A stretch of 13,569 bases of DNA from JAFGHJ01 sp964523975. Lineage in GTDB: Bacteria; Hydrothermota; UBA3072. Under the pieces are notes generated by a model. That model was not told the DNA's origin. It saw only the letters and a program-made list of their open reading frames with translations, and searched no databases. Below are positions 13,366 to 13,569 of this stretch, one piece after another (position 1 is the stretch's first letter; the number at the start of each line of letters is the position of its first letter). Both the position numbers and the translations under genes were made by a program. The stretch is taken from positions 1-13,569 of the forward strand of contig CAZGBM010000056.1 of the NCBI GenBank assembly GCA_964523975.1, read 5' to 3'.

Positions 13366-13440
13366 ATGATTATCGATGTTTTTTTGTTTTATTTACCCAG
13401 AGTAACTTATTTCCTAAACTCTAATGAAAGGAGGTTTTAA
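13366..13440 (+). CDS. Possible 24-residue leader peptide overlapping the next start
   Basis: A short frame encodes a hydrophobic-then-polar peptide (begins MIIDVFLFYLP, ends NSNERRF). An AAGGA motif lies three bases before its ATG. Its TAA shares one base with the ATG of the exported protein (TAATG), and its last codons run through that gene's ribosome site. That geometry suits translational coupling, but such a short frame may be chance; I do not recognise it. Confidence 0.25.
   Translation: MIIDVFLFYLPRVTYFLNSNERRF
13427..13435 (+). promoter_or_regulatory. Strong ribosome binding site of the exported-protein gene
   Basis: The AAAGGAGGT core lies within this span, five to six bases before the ATG at 13440, and decides that start. 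Confidence 0.85.
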
Positions 13441-13569
13441 TGGAAAAAGCAGTAAGGGTAAGCGGATTGTTTTTTAAGTGGATTTTATATAGCTTGCTTG
13501 TAATTGTGGCTTTCTTTATGGTTACTCAGGATGCGAAAGCGGCAATTGACGGAAAGATCGCGGGTGTCG
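13440..13569 (+). CDS. N-terminus of an exported protein, perhaps a TonB-dependent receptor
   Basis: Only 43 codons are inside the window. Residues 1-34 are a Sec signal peptide: a positive start (EKAVRVSG, then FFK), a long hydrophobic core (WILYSLLVIVAFFMV), and a signal-peptidase I site after AKA, giving a mature start near AIDGKIAGV. Mature starts of the form xGKIAGVVxD are common in outer-membrane TonB-dependent receptors and other proteins with a carboxypeptidase-regulatory-like domain in FCB-group bacteria, so that is my best guess. Too little is visible to exclude other exported proteins. It has its own consensus promoter and a long leader, and so is separate from the activator gene upstream. 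Confidence 0.7.
   Translation, partial: MEKAVRVSGLFFKWILYSLLVIVAFFMVTQDAKAAIDGKIAGV

Larger units (their letters stand above)
12572..13439. other. Long AT-rich intergenic region with several short-period repeats
   Basis: These 868 bp contain no gene I can support. The left half (12576-12893) is a patchwork of five short-period repeats described separately. From about 12894 to 13000 it is T-rich and featureless apart from a tiny CGGC-TGT-GCCG hairpin at 12958-12968. The right part has a consensus promoter at 13008 and a leader of about 400 nt running to the exported-protein gene. A direct repeat GGTTTCAAG occurs at 13295-13303 and 13308-13316. Confidence 0.7.

Noticed and set aside
13147..13369. 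Short frames that might be a broken IS30-like transposase start (LSIYERVEIF, then LLVRKENTIRNI in another frame)
   Set aside because: The resemblance to an IS30-type helix-turn-helix spans only about 30 residues across a frameshift, with no terminal repeats or catalytic residues in view. The 65-residue frame from 13172 has no ribosome site and no recognisable family.

Overview
The window looks like chromosome from an uncultured or poorly described Gram-negative, probably anaerobic, polysaccharide-degrading bacterium. Two strong signals point to this. One is a lipoprotein-type glycoside hydrolase plus, at the right edge, the start of an exported protein whose mature N-terminus resembles outer-membrane TonB-receptor or carboxypeptidase-regulatory domains. 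The other is an iron-sulfur/ASKHA activator of corrinoid proteins, typical of anaerobes. Coding DNA is moderately AT-rich. Two candidate promoters are of the ordinary TTGACA/TAATAT type with good Shine-Dalgarno sites downstream, which argues against a classical Bacteroidota promoter system. The phylum cannot be fixed from this window; the FCB or PVC groups are the best guess. Every gene I accept is on the + strand.

Region 1 (1-4851) is a xylan/xylo-oligosaccharide locus. It holds the C-terminal end of one GPH-family sugar:cation symporter, a complete second GPH symporter, a GH43 beta-xylosidase/arabinofuranosidase-type lipoprotein, and a GH10 endo-xylanase with no signal peptide. The export signals are the reverse of the textbook arrangement: the exo-type enzyme is exported and the endo-xylanase is predicted to be cytoplasmic. 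This suggests side chains or end groups are trimmed outside, intact oligomers are imported by the GPH symporters, and the oligomers are cut inside.

Region 2 (4880-10677) is a compact cytoplasmic glycoside-catabolism operon with its own candidate promoter: a PfkB-family sugar kinase, a NagZ-type GH3 enzyme, and a divergent GH116 protein. It closes with a perfect 23-bp hairpin. None of the three has an export signal, so substrates must arrive as imported glycosides. The NagZ-type Asp-His dyad in the GH3, and the loss of one expected acidic residue in the GH116, make the exact chemistry of this module the most interesting open question here.

Region 3 (10678-13439) is an orphan corrinoid-protein activator (ferredoxin + ASKHA) embedded in repeat-rich non-coding DNA. 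Upstream are a three-unit CACAAAG tandem repeat and a GTCATTGCGAG...GCGAAGCAATCTC element. Downstream are several short-period repeats, among them the CACAAAG-like type in opposite orientation. The region ends in a consensus sigma-70 promoter with a leader of about 400 nt, which precedes the exported protein that begins at 13440 and runs off the window.
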